This document shows positions 7,117 to 7,218 of a stretch of DNA of 7,218 nucleotides, one piece after another (within the stretch, counting starts at the first letter, position 1; each line of letters begins with the position of its first letter). A model generated the notes under the pieces. The model was not told the DNA's origin. It saw only the letters and a list, made by a program, of their open reading frames with translations, and ran no database searches. Position numbers and translations under genes: made by a program. Source of the stretch: an uncultured Porphyromonadaceae bacterium (GTDB lineage: Bacteria; Bacteroidota; Bacteroidia; Bacteroidales; UBA11471); assembly GCA_900542765.1 (NCBI GenBank), contig UQOX01000049.1, positions 1 to 7,218 on the forward strand, read 5' to 3'.

Positions 7117-7147
7117 CAAAGATAGTGAAAGGCGAGCGCAGAGGCAA
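7117..7147 (-). promoter_or_regulatory. Bacteroides-type promoter for the DUF695 gene
   Basis: On the minus strand there is a TATCTTTG at 7124-7117, an exact match to the Bacteroidota -7 consensus TAnnTTTG. It is preceded, after a 20-base spacer, by TTG at 7147-7145, matching three bases of the -33 TTTG element. Transcription would start near 7110, giving a leader of about 80 bases before the ATG at 7030. The promoter lies at the edge of an 84-bp repeat unit. Confidence 0.7.
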
Positions 7148-7218
7148 GGAGAAAACGAAGTTTTCAACATTGACTATGCCGAGCCGCGTCCTGTCTTCTG
7201 AAAAGATAGTGAAAGGCG
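7118..7218. repeat. Direct repeat (17 bases, 84-base period), possible tandem array running off the window
   Basis: The 17-base sequence AAAGATAGTGAAAGGCG occurs at 7118-7134 and again at 7202-7218, the last base of the window, so the match may continue outside. The period is 84 bases. The first copy overlaps the complement of the -7 box of the DUF695 promoter. In the second copy the equivalent box reads TATCTTTT, one base off consensus. Whether this is a tandem array or only two copies cannot be decided here. Confidence 0.75.
7151..7165. repeat. Perfect inverted repeat GAAAAC-GAA-GTTTTC inside the repeat unit
   Basis: Six-base arms at 7151-7156 and 7160-7165 flank GAA. It sits just upstream of the -33 element of the DUF695 promoter on the minus strand, where an operator or an A/T-rich upstream activating element would be placed. 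No binding protein can be assigned. Confidence 0.5.

Noticed and set aside
7031..7147. N-terminal extension of the DUF695 protein to an ATG at 7147
   Set aside because: The extra 39 residues are Arg/Cys-rich, not part of the domain, and would begin upstream of the predicted transcription start. The ATG at 7030 directly precedes the domain.
6218..7201. A 327-codon plus-strand open frame spanning the esterase start, the spacer and the DUF695 gene
   Set aside because: It crosses two genes on the other strand, a hairpin and a promoter. The composition is that of a GC-driven shadow, and no family motif is visible.
1..7218. CRISPR arrays, tRNA or rRNA genes, insertion sequences, prophage or defence genes
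   Set aside because: No regularly spaced repeat-spacer pattern, cloverleaf, transposase or nuclease motif was seen on either strand. The only direct repeat is the 84-base-period pair at the right edge.

Overview
The window looks like chromosomal DNA from a Bacteroidota (Bacteroidales-type) polysaccharide degrader. The evidence is the set of secreted carbohydrate-active enzymes, A-rich start regions without clear Shine-Dalgarno sequences, a Bacteroides-type promoter (-7 box TATCTTTG with a TTG about 20 bases upstream), and a C-terminal module resembling a type IX secretion sorting domain. I cannot name the genus. GC content is moderate to high for the order, about 50% on the left and about 65% in the middle by hand counts.

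Layout. Bases 1-2337 hold two plus-strand genes, probably one transcript. The first is the 3' part of a multidomain SGNH/GDSL esterase, with the catalytic Asp-x-x-His block at the window edge followed by two beta-sandwich modules. The second is a secreted sialidase-superfamily beta-propeller with Asp-boxes. A strong hairpin with a T-tract (2355-2396) separates them from a convergent minus-strand block. In transcription order that block is a DUF695-family protein (7030-6566), a secreted SGNH esterase of the sialate O-acetylesterase/acetylxylan esterase type with an inserted jelly-roll-like domain (6420-4477), and a GH67 alpha-glucuronidase (4475-2436). The last two are only one base apart. A promoter and the start of a tandem 84-bp repeat lie at the right edge, upstream of the DUF695 gene. 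No gap between genes exceeds 300 bases.

How the genes work together. GH67 enzymes remove (4-O-methyl-)glucuronic acid from the non-reducing end of short xylo-oligosaccharides. The neighbouring esterase most plausibly removes acetyl groups from the same material. Both carry signal peptides without a lipobox, so they form a coherent periplasmic debranching pair for acetylated glucuronoxylan fragments. The plus-strand pair also looks carbohydrate-directed (deacetylation plus an exo-acting propeller enzyme), but the substrate cannot be fixed from sequence. No SusC/SusD, xylanase or regulator gene is in view, so membership in a larger utilisation locus is inferred. The enzyme families are familiar. 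The less explained items are the repeat/promoter array at the right edge, the hairpin just ahead of the esterase gene, the propeller's missing sialidase arginine motif, and the composition break at the convergent terminator.
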